A stretch of DNA of 64,000 nt from positions 64,416 to 128,415 of the forward strand of contig NZ_JAKGSD010000014.1 in NCBI RefSeq assembly GCF_021654135.1. The letters run 5' to 3'. Made by a program: the position numbers and the translations under genes. The DNA comes from Amycolatopsis tucumanensis. Lineage in GTDB: Bacteria; Actinomycetota; Actinomycetes; Mycobacteriales; Pseudonocardiaceae. The notes beneath the pieces were generated by a model. It did no database searches, had not been told where the DNA came from, and was given only the letters and a program-made list of their open reading frames with translations. This document shows, one piece after another, positions 1 to 12,000 of the stretch (position 1 is the first letter of the stretch; every line of letters starts with the position of its first letter).

Positions 1-3000
1 ACGGTCACGATGTAGTCGATCAGCATCTGCTTGACCCGCTGCTCGAACTGCGTGACGACGCGCTCGACGATGTGCGCGAACCGCTCGCGGAGGTTCTTCC
101 CGCCCGGCGCGATGTCGTTGACCATCAGCTGCCGGGTCATCTTCATGAGCCGGTGCACCGACTCGACGTCGACGCGCTCCCGCTCCATCATCGACTCGAC
201 AGTGACGCGGAGGTCCTGCCCGTGCGCGACCTTCAGGTTCGACAGCAGCGACCGCGTGACGAACGCCAAACCCGCGATCGCGGTGGCCGAGCCGACGATC
301 GCCGCGGGCACGGCACCGACCACGACGGCGGTGGCCGCGGCCGCGGTCCCTGCCGTGACGGTCGTCCAGCCGACCAGGCCGCGGTTGCGCCAGTACTTGT
401 GCAGCTTCCGCTGCGTCTCCTCGGTCGCGAGGCGCTGCTCCTCGGTCCTGGTGACGTCGCCGAACACCTTGCCGACGAACTTCCGCCGGTCCTCCGGGCT
501 CAGGTCTTCCGCCGCCTGCAACGCGAAGTGCGCGGCGATCAGCGCCTCCACCGGCGTCTTCGAGCCGTCCCGCTCCACGGGCTCGAGCCGGTTGCGGTTG
601 CGCAGCTGGGCCCAGCGCTCGGCCACCGTCCGGCGGATCTGCGACCGCATGTCGCGCACGACCTGCCCGGCGGCCTCCGTACGCCGGAAGTCGCCGTAGG
701 CGATCCGGTAGGCCTGAATCGACGACTGGATCTGCGGGTTCTCGCGCCAGATCCCATCCCGGGTGCCGGCCGGACCGGCCGCCTGGCCTTCGCGCGGGCG
801 GAAGCCCTGGTCCCACAGCTCCTGCGCGCGGGCGTGGAAGGCCTGCCGCACCTCCTCGGGCGCGTCGGCCATGGTGTCCAACCAGGCGTCGCGGTGGTCG
901 GAGTAGTACTCGTCGACGAACCGCTGGCTGCGGTCGTCCGGGGTTTCGGCCTGCCGCGCGTCGGACCCGTCGCCCATGCCGACACCGGGGCCGACGGCCT
1001 GGTCGGGGTGCGGCACGAACCCCTTTTCGACGAGCTCGGCAGCCTTGCGGTGGAAACCCTCCTGGACGTGCTGCGGGTAGTTCGACAGCAGCTCCACCCA
1101 GGCGTTGTGGTGCCGGGAGAAGTACTCGTCGACGAACCGCTGGCTCGCGTCCCGCTCGGCCTCGTTCATCACCCGGACGTAGTTGCCGCCGCGCATCTTC
1201 GCGACGATCGCCTCCCCGTCCGGGAAGCGCTGCATGATCGCCCGGTAGACCGGCTCCATCTCGGTGGAGTGCCGGTCCAGCTGGGTGCTGGGCATCATGC
1301 TGATGCCGTCCGACCCGAAGATCAGCCGGTCCTGGTACTTCACCGCGAACTCGATGAACCGCTCGAACACCGCGGGGTCGTCGCGCATGTACTGGCCGAG
1401 CGGCGTCCACGAGAAGTCGTAGTGCAGGCCGGGGACCAGCTGCATCATCCGGTCGAGCATGTCGATGTGCTCGGGGGTCAGGTGGGTCCAGTTCCCGACG
1501 CCGAGGTGCGCCCAGATGATCCGGTTGTCCCGGAACTCGGGGTGGTGCTTCATCAGCGCCATCATCGGGATCAGGCCGCGCTCGTCCGGCTCGCCCGCCC
1601 GGAACAGCCCGTTCAGGTCGACGGTGGCGAACCCGTTGTCCTTGTGCAGCAGGAAGGTCTGGCCCGTCATCCGGTTCCCGCGCAGCTTCGACAGCAGGTG
1701 CGGGTTGAACATTCCAGGCACCTCCGCGGGCAGGCTCGCCGCCATCTCCGGATGCCCGGCCGCGCGCAGCAGGTACCGCAGGGTGTCACCGTTGCGCACC
1801 AAGTGCTCCAGGTAGTCGGCCTGGTCCACGGGCGAGGTCACGGACTGGGAGTCGCCGACCAGCGCCCGGGCCTCCTCGGCCGCGGTGCCGGTCAGCCTGC
1901 CCTCGGCCAGGTCCTTCTTGACCTGCACGGCGGCGGCGACGGACAGCTTCAGCTGGTTGATCCACCGGGGGTTGTAGGTGGTGTTGGCTTCGTCGCCGAG
2001 GAGCTGCTTGATGGCCTCCTTGTCGTCGGTCTGCTCGGCGCCGAGGTAGGCGAACTCGGCCATCAGCATGGTCAGGTCGTAGCCCTCGGCGCCGGTGATG
2101 TCCCAGCGGGTGCCGACCAGGCCCACGTCGGCCCGCCACCGCACGTCCTCGGACATCTCGCGGTACATCTTGAGCATCAGCGCGTCGGCGAGCTTGCCCT
2201 GCAGTTCCAGGACGTTCTTCTTGTCGATCAGGCCCGCGCGCAGCGAGTGGACCAGGCCGTAGTAGGTCGCGCCACTGGCCGCGGCGAGACCGAACGCCCG
2301 CTCGCGGATCGCCGAGTACAGGATCCGCCCGAGGTCGCCGCGCGCCGCCCGGTAGCGCAACTGCCGCTCGGCGAGGCTCATCTTCGGCTCCTGCTTGAGC
2401 CACTCGAGCAGCTGCTTCATCCGGGTCTTGGCTTCTTCGGTGTTCTCCCGGCCCGCCCCCAGGTACTGGTTGTCCAGCGCGTAGCTGAGCAGGTGGTGGT
2501 GCACGTCGCTGATGTCGCGGGTGGACAGGCGGTTGGTGAACATCGCCAGCGCCGTGTCCATCGACGTGCCCAGGTCGAGCAGCTGCTGCAGGGCGTCCGG
2601 CGAGTTCGGGTCGATCGCCTCGACCTGCGCGATGAGCCCGTCGATGTCGATCAGCGCCTGCGTGCCGAGGAACCGGCGGCCGAGCTTGGCCAGCAGGCCG
2701 CGGCCCTCGAGGTAGCGGTCGACGTACGGCAGGCTGTATCGCGACTCCGTCTCGGCTCGGCCGGAGGCGACCACTCGCCCGGTGATCTCGCTGACCTCGG
2801 CGTCGGTCAGGCCGGTGCGGTGCGCGATCTCGACGAGCCGGACCCCGTCGTCGGCGGCGGCGTTGACCGCCGGGCGCAGTGCGTTCACGTATTGCTCGTG
2901 CGCGGCGTCCCGCTCACGCTCGGCAGCCAGGTAGGCGTCGATCGCCCGGTCCAGCTCGGCCTGCGCGGCGCGGACGGAGTTCGCGGCCTGGCGCAGCACT

Positions 3001-6000
3001 TCGGCCCGGTTGCCCCGGAACGGCAGCTCGGCGTCGGCGGCCTGGCTCGCGGTGACGTACCGCACCGGGAGGTTGAGGGCGTTGGCCACCACCTGCGCGG
3101 CGCCGGGCGAGTCGCCCTCGTTGCGCAGCAGGCCCGGCACCCAGCCACGGCGTTCGTTGAGCCGCGACCGCGCCTGGCGCAGGTCCGCCGCGGCCGCGCG
3201 GTATCGCCGCTCCGCGGCGCGGCGAGCCGGTTCGTTGGCCCGCACGGCACGGGAGAGATCGCGGCGGGTGCCCACCAGGTCGCTCGCGCGGAACCGGCGC
3301 ACCCCGTAGGTGATCTTGTTCGTGCGGTGGTCGAACTCTCGCGGTGTGAAGCCGGGCCGCCTGCTCGCGTCGAGGATGCGAGCGAGCGCCTGGGAAGTCG
3401 CGTTCCGCGCGGCCCAGTCCGGCAGGCCGTCGTCGATCGCGTCCTGGCGGACCCGTTCCAGTTCGCGGACGCCGCCGTCACGCTCCCGGGTCCACCGCTG
3501 CTCGGCCTCGACCATGCGGTTGCCGGCGTTCTCGGCCGCCACCAGGAGGCGATCACGGTGGTCGGCGACCAGCCGCACGGTGTCCGCGGCGTCCTGCCCG
3601 ATGATCTCGCGCGCGATCTTCGGCGGCGGCTCGACCACGCGCGCGTTCGGGAGCACCTTCGCCGGTTCGACGATGCGCGCCTCGATCTCCGCGCGGGGAA
3701 GGTCGTACGCCGTCTCCAGGGCGTCGAGCACCCGGCCGTCGTTGAGCGGGACGCCGAGCAGGTCGGACAGCCGCTGCGCGACCCACGGCAGGTAGGACTC
3801 GTCGTCCTCGATCGCGTTCAGCGCGGCCAGGTGCGCCTGCTGCGCGCGGAGGAATTCCGCGTGCGCCTCGCCGACCCGGTCGGCGATCCCGTCCACCGCG
3901 GTGCGCAGCGGCTCTGCCTGCGGGAACAGCGCGGTGAGGTCCATCGACCGGATGCCGAACTCCGCAGGCAGCGCCGGGTCGGCGGGGATCGCGGGCAGCA
4001 GGTCCGCCTGGCTGTCCGGCGCGGTCGCCGCGCGGGGCGGCGGCGGGTCCCCCAGCCCGAGCGCGGCGTGCCGGTACCCGAGGACGTTTCGCAGCCCGTC
4101 GGCGACCATGCGGACCTGGGTCGCCTGCGTGGCGCCCGGCGGCACCTCGACGACGTAGGGCCGGTGGTCGCCGACCGCGACCCGCAGCCGCGGGGCGTCG
4201 ATGCCCTCGACGGTCCGGAACTCGACGCGGAAGGGCCTCCCGCCGGAGTCGGTGGCCCGGACGGTGACCGTGCCGGTTTCCGGGCCCGCCGTGACGAGCA
4301 GGTCGCGAGCCGAGCTCCCCAGGCTCGCCCGCGCCACCCCGCGCTCGGCCACCGCGGCCGGGATGGCTTCGCCCCGCTCGTGCGAGAACCGGACCGCGTC
4401 CGGGGTGTTGAGCTGCGCCCGGAAGCGGGACAGGGTGATCTGCAGGACCGCGTCGGCGACGACCGCGGGCAGCGTGTCACCGAGCGCCGCCAGGGGCAGC
4501 TGGATGTCGTAAGTGTTGCCGGTCCGCAGCCCGAACGTGTCGTCGCGCGGTGGGACGCCGTCGCGCAGGTCCTGGAAGTACGGCCACACCTCGCTGCCTT
4601 CGCGGACCACGACGGTGAAGGGCCGCTGGTCGCCGTAGGCGATCTGGAGGTGGACCTCGCCCGCGTCGACGCGGGTCGCGGTGACCTGAACGGGGTGCCC
4701 GGCCATCCGGGCGACGACGGTTTCGGCGAGTGTCCGCATCGGACCGTCGCTGCCGTCGCCCTGGCGGATCCAGGCGGGAGCAACGGGTTCCACGACGGGC
4801 GCGGGACGGGACCGGATCTCGGCCGGCGCCGGCGACTGGATCTCCTGCGGGCCGGGCCGCAACGGCTCGGCCTCGGCGAGCGCCCATTCGGCGGCGAGGC
4901 TGCGCAGCTCGGCGGTGATCATCTGAGTGCGGATCTCGTCGGTGGCGTCGCGCGGCACCGTGAACCGGGCCGTCCCGACCCAGCGGCCCTCCGGCTCCAC
5001 GAAGTGCCCGTCGCCGAGGCTGATCCGAGCGCGGAACGAGCGGCCGGCGCGGTCGATCACCACGACCTCGACGTGGTCGGCCTCGCGCACGCTGGCGGCC
5101 TGGCCGCCATGGCTCCGCAGGCCGGCGTCGACGACGGCGCGTTCGACGGAGGCGTGCAGCGAGGCGATGGCGGCCTGCTGGGCCTCGTCCGGCGCCGCGG
5201 CGGGTTCCGGCGCCGCCGTCGGCAGCAGCCTGTCCAGCGCTCGCTGAGCCAGCTCCGCCGGCGTCGGACTCGGGATGGTGTGCCCGATGCTCGGCAGCAG
5301 GATCTCCGGCTCCTGCGACCGCGCTCCGACCACCGAGCGCAGGAGCCTGTTCAGGTCGCGCGCCCGACCGTCCTCGTCGGTGAACGCGGGAATCGCCATC
5401 CGTTCGACGCCGTCGTCCCGGTTGGGCAGTGTGGCGATGTACGGGTAGATCGCCGTCCGGATCTCGACGGACCGCTCCCGACCGGCCGCGCTCACGGTGA
5501 TGCCGTCCGCTTCTCGCACCACGGTGAACTCGGAGTCGCTCCACCCCAGCTCGCGCATCACGGCCGCGATCTCGCCGGTGCTCACCAGCTCGGGCGCCGC
5601 GGTGAGTCCGGAAGGCAGGTTCGTGCCAAACCGCTCCTCGATGCGCCGGACCTGCTCCGTGATGTCCTCCGCCGGCGCGCGGGGCGACAGGTGGACGGAC
5701 TGGATCGAGCCGTCGGCGTAGTACAGCTGGACCAGCACCAGGCCGTTGCGGACCCGCGCCATCACGTGCACCGGAGTGCCCCGGCCGGCCGGGGCACCGT
5801 CCAGGGCCATCGTCAACAGCCACTGGTCATCCGCGTTCCCTTCGGCCGGGGGCACCACCTCATCCACGTCGACGACACGCGCGGTCGACTCCACGATCTG
5901 GCGCAGCGCGTCCGCGATCCGGTCCGCCCGGCTGCCGTCCCCGGCCCACTCCGAGACCACCACCTGGTTCGATCCACCGGGTGAGGAGATGGCGAAGACG

Positions 6001-9000
6001 TCGGCGTCGTCCCCGGACCGGATCTCGACCCGGTGCGTCCCGCCGGCGCGGTCGCGCACCGTCAGGTCGGCCCCGTCGGTGTGTTCGGTCAGCATGAACG
6101 AGCCGTCCCGCACTCCCAGCCGGGCGAGAGCAGTCGTCACGTCCTCGACGACTCCGGTTGCCGGTGGCTCGGTCCCGAACCGCTCCTCGACAAGCCGGAC
6201 CTGCTCAGCCAGCTCTTCGGCGGGCGCGATGGGCTGCAGGAACACCGTCGCGGTGCGCTGCCCGCGGTAGTGCACTCGCACCGCCACGCGATCCCCGTCG
6301 ACGTGCGCACTCACGTGGACCGGGGCTCCGAGCTCCGCCGGCAGACGGTTCTCCGCCATCCGCAGCAGCCAGAGGTCCTCGTCACGCCCCAGACTCGGCT
6401 CGACGATCGGCTCTCCCCGGCTCAGGGCGAGTGTGAAGCGATCGACGTGGTCCGTTGTGGACGGGTACCGCCACCGCAGGACCTCGGTCAACAGCTCCGG
6501 CGTCCAGGTCCGCACCTCCGCCAGCTCCGCAGGCAACGCTCCCTGCAACCCCCGCACCCACTCCAGCAGAGCGAGGTGGTCCTCGATCTCGCGCTGCAAC
6601 ATCAAGTCCGCCGGCGATCCCTCGAACTCCGCCGCGGCCACTGCGGGGTCGGGGCGGAAGGAGGTGATGACCTCCTTCACCAAGCCCGTCGCCATCACCG
6701 CGAGCGGGTCGCCCGGTCGCAACCCCACCCGGCCCGATGCCCAGTCGTACACCGCCGCCGCACCGACGTACGGCGACAACCGCTCGTACGCCGCGCCGTC
6801 GGAGACGAACTCCGCAGCCAGACCGTCATCGGTCAGCTCGAACGCCGAAACGGCCTTCTCCTCGATCCGCCGCTCCAGCTCGGCGATCGACACACCCAGC
6901 ACGTCGGCCAGCGCCCGGAGATCCCGCTTCGCGAAGTCGGCGATGTCCTGGCGCGCCCCCGCGTCCAGGGTCCCGACCACGGTCTCGGCCGGTGTCCGCA
7001 CGCCGTGGAAGTCCGGGTTCGGCAACCACGTGACGGATTCGATCTCGTCCGCGAGGTCCCGGCTGACCTGCCACCAGCCGGAGATCTCGCTCAGCGGAAC
7101 ACCGGAGTGCAGAACGAGGTTCTGCTCCGTCGCTTCGTTCCCCTGGAGGGCGTTGGTGGCATCGACGTCGAGACCACCCGGAGCGTGATGTTCGTAGATC
7201 CACCCGCTTCGCGAACCCAGGATCCGCAGCGCGGCCACGAGGTCGCCGCCGGACACGACCAGGTGCCACGGCGTCTCGCCGCCATCCAGCCCGCGGACGT
7301 CCGCGGCGGTGGGCGTCCGGCCGCGGTTCACAGCGGTGATTCCACCGCGGGCCGCCACTTCGGCGGGGCTGAGCGTACTCACGTGATAGACCGGAGCCTG
7401 GGGATGCAGCCGGGTGCGCTGGGCGCCCGGGACCGGCTCACCACCGGGATCGCTCAGCGGCACCGTCCGCAGGTTGGCTGGCAACGGATCGCCGGGGCGA
7501 GGAGCGACGGTACCGCGCTCACGCGTCGCGCCTTGTTCGTGCTGGGCCAGTGCGCGGTTCAGTTCCCACACCCGCGCTCGGGACCCGCGGCGGCTCTCGC
7601 CGGCGATCTCGTCCGGCACGAGCCGGCCGGGAACCGGTCGGCGGTGCTCGGGGACCGCGGCGATGACGGGACCGGTCATCGCGTCGATGGTGCGCGGCAC
7701 CATGTCGAGCCCCTGGCGGAGCACGAGTTCCAATGCGATCCGCCGGGCGGCGCCGTCGACTGGCACACCCGGCGTGACGACCTCGATCGGTGCTTCCTGC
7801 TCGATCCGGTCGCCGACCCGGAGCGCGCCGACCTGCAGCCACGGCCCGGTCAGCTGGTCGTCGGCCCGGAACCGCAGCGCGAATTCGAGACCGCCCGTAG
7901 TCGTGACGAGCCAGAGAACGCCGTCGTCACCGGGGTCCGGCACGGTACGCACCGACTCCACGCCCGCCACCCCCTCGGCGAACAACTCCGCGAGGGTCGA
8001 GTCGATCGCCGCCGGGTCCGCGGTGCTCTCGCCTCGCGGCCAGACCTCCGACAACGCGAGAGCGCGCCCGGGCAGCCGCACCGAGCCGTTGCTCGCGAAC
8101 CGCATCACCGCGGTCCTGGCCGCCCTGCCCATCTCAGGGACGAGGGCGGACCGCACCGGGTGCTCGCTCCTGGTGCCGGCCTCCGGTGAGTAGAGACCCT
8201 GGAACCCGAGGGTGTTGATCGTGCCGTCAGGACGGGTCACGCGCACCGCGTCGGCGACACCGGAGCGCCCGTCCGTCCCCACGCCGTCGATCAAGAGCTC
8301 GACTCGACCGTGATCACCGACGTAGGCGCCCTCCGCGGTGTTCCACGTCAGCCGCGCGTCCCAGCCGGGGGCGCCGTCCTCGGTCCCGGGCACACTGACC
8401 ACGAGCGACCCGGTCGTGGGATCCGGCTGAATCCAGACGACACCGGCGTCGTGGCCAGGGGACGAGTAGTACAACCACCGCCCGGACAACCGGTCCACCG
8501 CCACCGGTTCAGGCACGTGGTGCACGGCGAGCGTGGTGGCGCCGTCGAGCATCCGCTCCCACAGGCGCTTTCCGGGCGTGGGCACCTCGAGGTCGTACAG
8601 CGACGCGATCGATCCCGTGTGGACCTTCCGCGGGGTGGAGCCGACGATGTCGAACTCCCGTGCCAGACCACTGCGGTGGAGGACCTGCCAGCTGGCGTCG
8701 GGGATCACGAACGGACCGACCGGAAGCCCCGGCCCCGGATGCCAGTTGTACCGGTCGTAGACGTGCACCTGGTAGTCAACCCGGACGTCCGGGCGAGCAC
8801 CGTCGGCACCCGGCACGACGGTGACGGACCCGCTCACCGCGTAGTAGAACGTGCCGACACCCAGGTACCAGTCCTGGCTCTGCTCCGCGACGGTGACCGT
8901 GTCGAACCGCTGCCACCCCGACGAGAACGTGAACCTGCCTGTCTCGCCTCGTGCCTCCGCGGCCTGGGCGAGGCGGAGCGCCTCGTAGCGCACTTGGGCC

Positions 9001-12000
9001 GCCGCGTTCTCGCGCAGTTGCGGGATGTCCCGGAGGAGACGGTCGGGCTCGACGATGAAATCCTCGCCGGTGTTGCCGAGGAAGTGACGCATCATCCCCG
9101 CGGCGACTGGCCTGCCGGTCAGCAACCCGCCAAGGACGATGGCGTACCCGAGGGCCTTGGTCCGGTACGCCCGAAGACTCGGCGTCTCACTGTTCCAAAG
9201 GCCCGAGCCGCCGCCCATCATGTTGGCACCCGGCGCGGGCTTGGCGGGGCGGCCGGGCAGGACGGGGCCGGCACTACCGTCCCCTTGTGCCGGTGCCACC
9301 CAATCCGGGGTCGACACGTCCACGCCGTGCATCCCGAGCGTGAGCAGGCTGTCGCGCAGCCGTGCGAGCGCATGGGCCACCGTGCCGATTTCGCCGGGCT
9401 CAGCCTCGGCGAGCGCATTGTCGAGAGCACGGGCGTCCGCCACGACCGCGTCCAGCGCCGCGCGCGCTTCGGTGGTGCGGCCGGGCTGCTCCGCCGCACG
9501 TGCGGCGGCGGTGAGCACCCTGCCCGTCAGGTCCGTTCCCCCGCCCGCTCCATGCACCGCAGCGGTGATGTCGAGGAGGTCGCCCAGCGAAACCCCGTCG
9601 AGGAACGCCGGAGCCGACGTTCCCGTGGGCAACAGCTGCATCGCGACGAGGTGCCACTTGGCGGACAGCTCGGGGCCGATGTGCCTGCCCAGTGCGGCAA
9701 CCAGGTGCAGCCGCGCGAGTTCGCCGCGAGCGGGAACACGGTCCAGGAACCGCCGGTCGAGCGGACCGCCGGTCGTGTCCATCCAGGACATCAGAGCGCG
9801 CTGGGTGCGCAGGTGCTCGAGCATCGAAACGCCCGGGAACGCGTTCGCGCGCACGGTCAGTTCCGGCGCGTAGCGGAGGAACCACTCCGCGGCCCGCACC
9901 ATGTTGTCGTGCAGGGCCGAGATTCCCTCGGCCGGCGCGAAGGACCGTCGCGGCCCGTGCAGCTCGGGCCAGCCACGCGCGAGCGCCACCGCGCCCGAAT
10001 GCGTCCGGTACTGCTCGGAGATGTGCAGCGCGTCCGACGGGTCCCTGGTCCGGTCCAGGTAGCCGTAGGACCGCTCGACGGCATCCGCGACGTCCCGCAG
10101 AAGCTGTTCGAAGTCGTCGTTGTCGATCCAGCCCCGCGCACTGTCCCGTCCCGGTGGCGGAATGTCCTCGGTCCCGGCGGTCAGCGCCCGGTACGCGGTC
10201 ATCGCCCGCAAGGCGTCCGCGATCGCCCGCTCCTGGTCCGCACGGTCCATCGCGGTCGGCAGGTCGAGCAGGTGGGTCGACGGGTCGCCGGTCGACAACC
10301 GCAACCGCGGCTCAGCGAGTTCCGCTTCCGAGCTGATCCGCAGTGCGAACTCACGACCGGCCCGGTCGACACCGGTGATCGTGACCGTGGGCGGGCTGTG
10401 CACGATCTCGACGCCGCGGAGGAACCCGTCGAGGCGAGCCTTGCCCAGGCCGCTCCGGACCACCCCGTCCCACGACTCGCGGGTCTGCCCCGGTTCCGCT
10501 CCCCGTGTCCGCTCGGCGGCAACCGGAGCGCCGCTCGTCTGGTCCTGCCCGAACTCGATCTTCATGAGGTCGGCGATCATCTCGCCCAACAGCGGCGACG
10601 ACAGCTCGCCGAGCTTCGCGAGCGGCAACGAGGCCTCGAAGGTGTTCGTCGCGTCAGCAGACCGGGATGGCCTGGCCGCGATTCCGTCGCGCACGACCAT
10701 GGTGAAGCTCACGTCGCCCATCGCGACGTCGAGGAGCAGGCCGACCGCCGGCTTGTCCACCAGATCGAACACGCGCGCGCGGACGCCGGCCATGCCGTCG
10801 GTGACGGCTGCGGCGACAGCCTGCGCGACGCTCCGATCCCGTCCGAGACTCGGCTCGACGACCGGAGAACCTTCCCGGATCGCGGTGGTGAACCGGTCGA
10901 CATGGTCGACGGTGGACGGATACCGCCACTGCAGCACCTCGGTCAGCAGCTCCGGCGTCCAGGTCCGCACCTCCGCCAGCTCGTCCGGCAACGCTCCCTT
11001 CAGTGCCTTGACCCAGCGCAGCACGACCAGGTGATCCTGGACCTCCCGCCGCATCAGCACGTCCGCGGGTGAACCGTCCAGAGCCGTCGGCACCGTCCGG
11101 AACGAGGTGACGACTTCCTTCACCAGACCCGTCGCCATCACGGCGAGCGGGGTCCCCGGCCGCAGACCGACGCGGCCCGTCCCCCAGTCGTACACCGCCG
11201 CCGAGTCCAGGTAGGGCGACAGACGGGTCCGTGCGGCCTCGTCGTCCGGGAACGCTTCCGCCAACCCGCTTTCGCTCAACTCGAACGACGAAGCAAGCTT
11301 CTCGTCGATCCGCCGCTCGACCTCCTCGGCCGGTATGCCCAGTGCATCGGCCAGCTTCTCGACGTTCTGCTTCGCGAACGTGGACAAGTCTCGCCGGGCG
11401 CCGTCGTCGAGGGTGTCCACCACGGCTTCAGCGGGACCGGGCACCCCCCGGAAGCGGGGATTCTCGTACCAGGTGACCTGTTCCAGGAACCGGCCGGATC
11501 GCCGGGTGATCTCCCACCAGCCGGCGATCTCCTCGATCGGGACCCGGTCGTGCCGGATGCGCGTCTCCCCCGTCGCGTCATCGGTTTCCGCCTCGCCCCC
11601 GCCGGCGTGGTGCTCGTAGATCCAAACCGTCTCCACCTCATCGGCCGTCGCGACCGCCACAGCGTTCGCGAGGTCGGCGGTCGACACGAGCGGGGACTTG
11701 GTCAGCAGAGTTCGGTGGGAGTCCAGTGCACGCGGGCTCAGGTCAGTGGTGGCGACGTAGAGCGGAGTGCGCGGCCGGGTCCCGGCGTAGACGATCTCGA
11801 GGTCTTGCGGCGGTTGCTTCCGCCCACGTGCCTGCCCGATCAAGATCTCGTCGAGCCGCCACCGCCGGAGCGTCCACTCGCGGAGGCCCGTCCGCTCGCC
11901 GTCTTGTTCGCGGATCACCTCCGGGACGAGGTCACCGGGCTCCGCCAACTCCGGTCCCTTGGCTTCGGCGACCGCCGCGAGCATCGAATCGAGGGCCTGC

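Noticed and set aside
72..5984. Very long open frame on the plus strand, with similar ones to 27803
   Set aside because: They lie exactly antisense, in codon register, to the giant minus-strand frame and give Arg/Val/His/Asp-rich sequence without domains. This is a normal effect of high GC.
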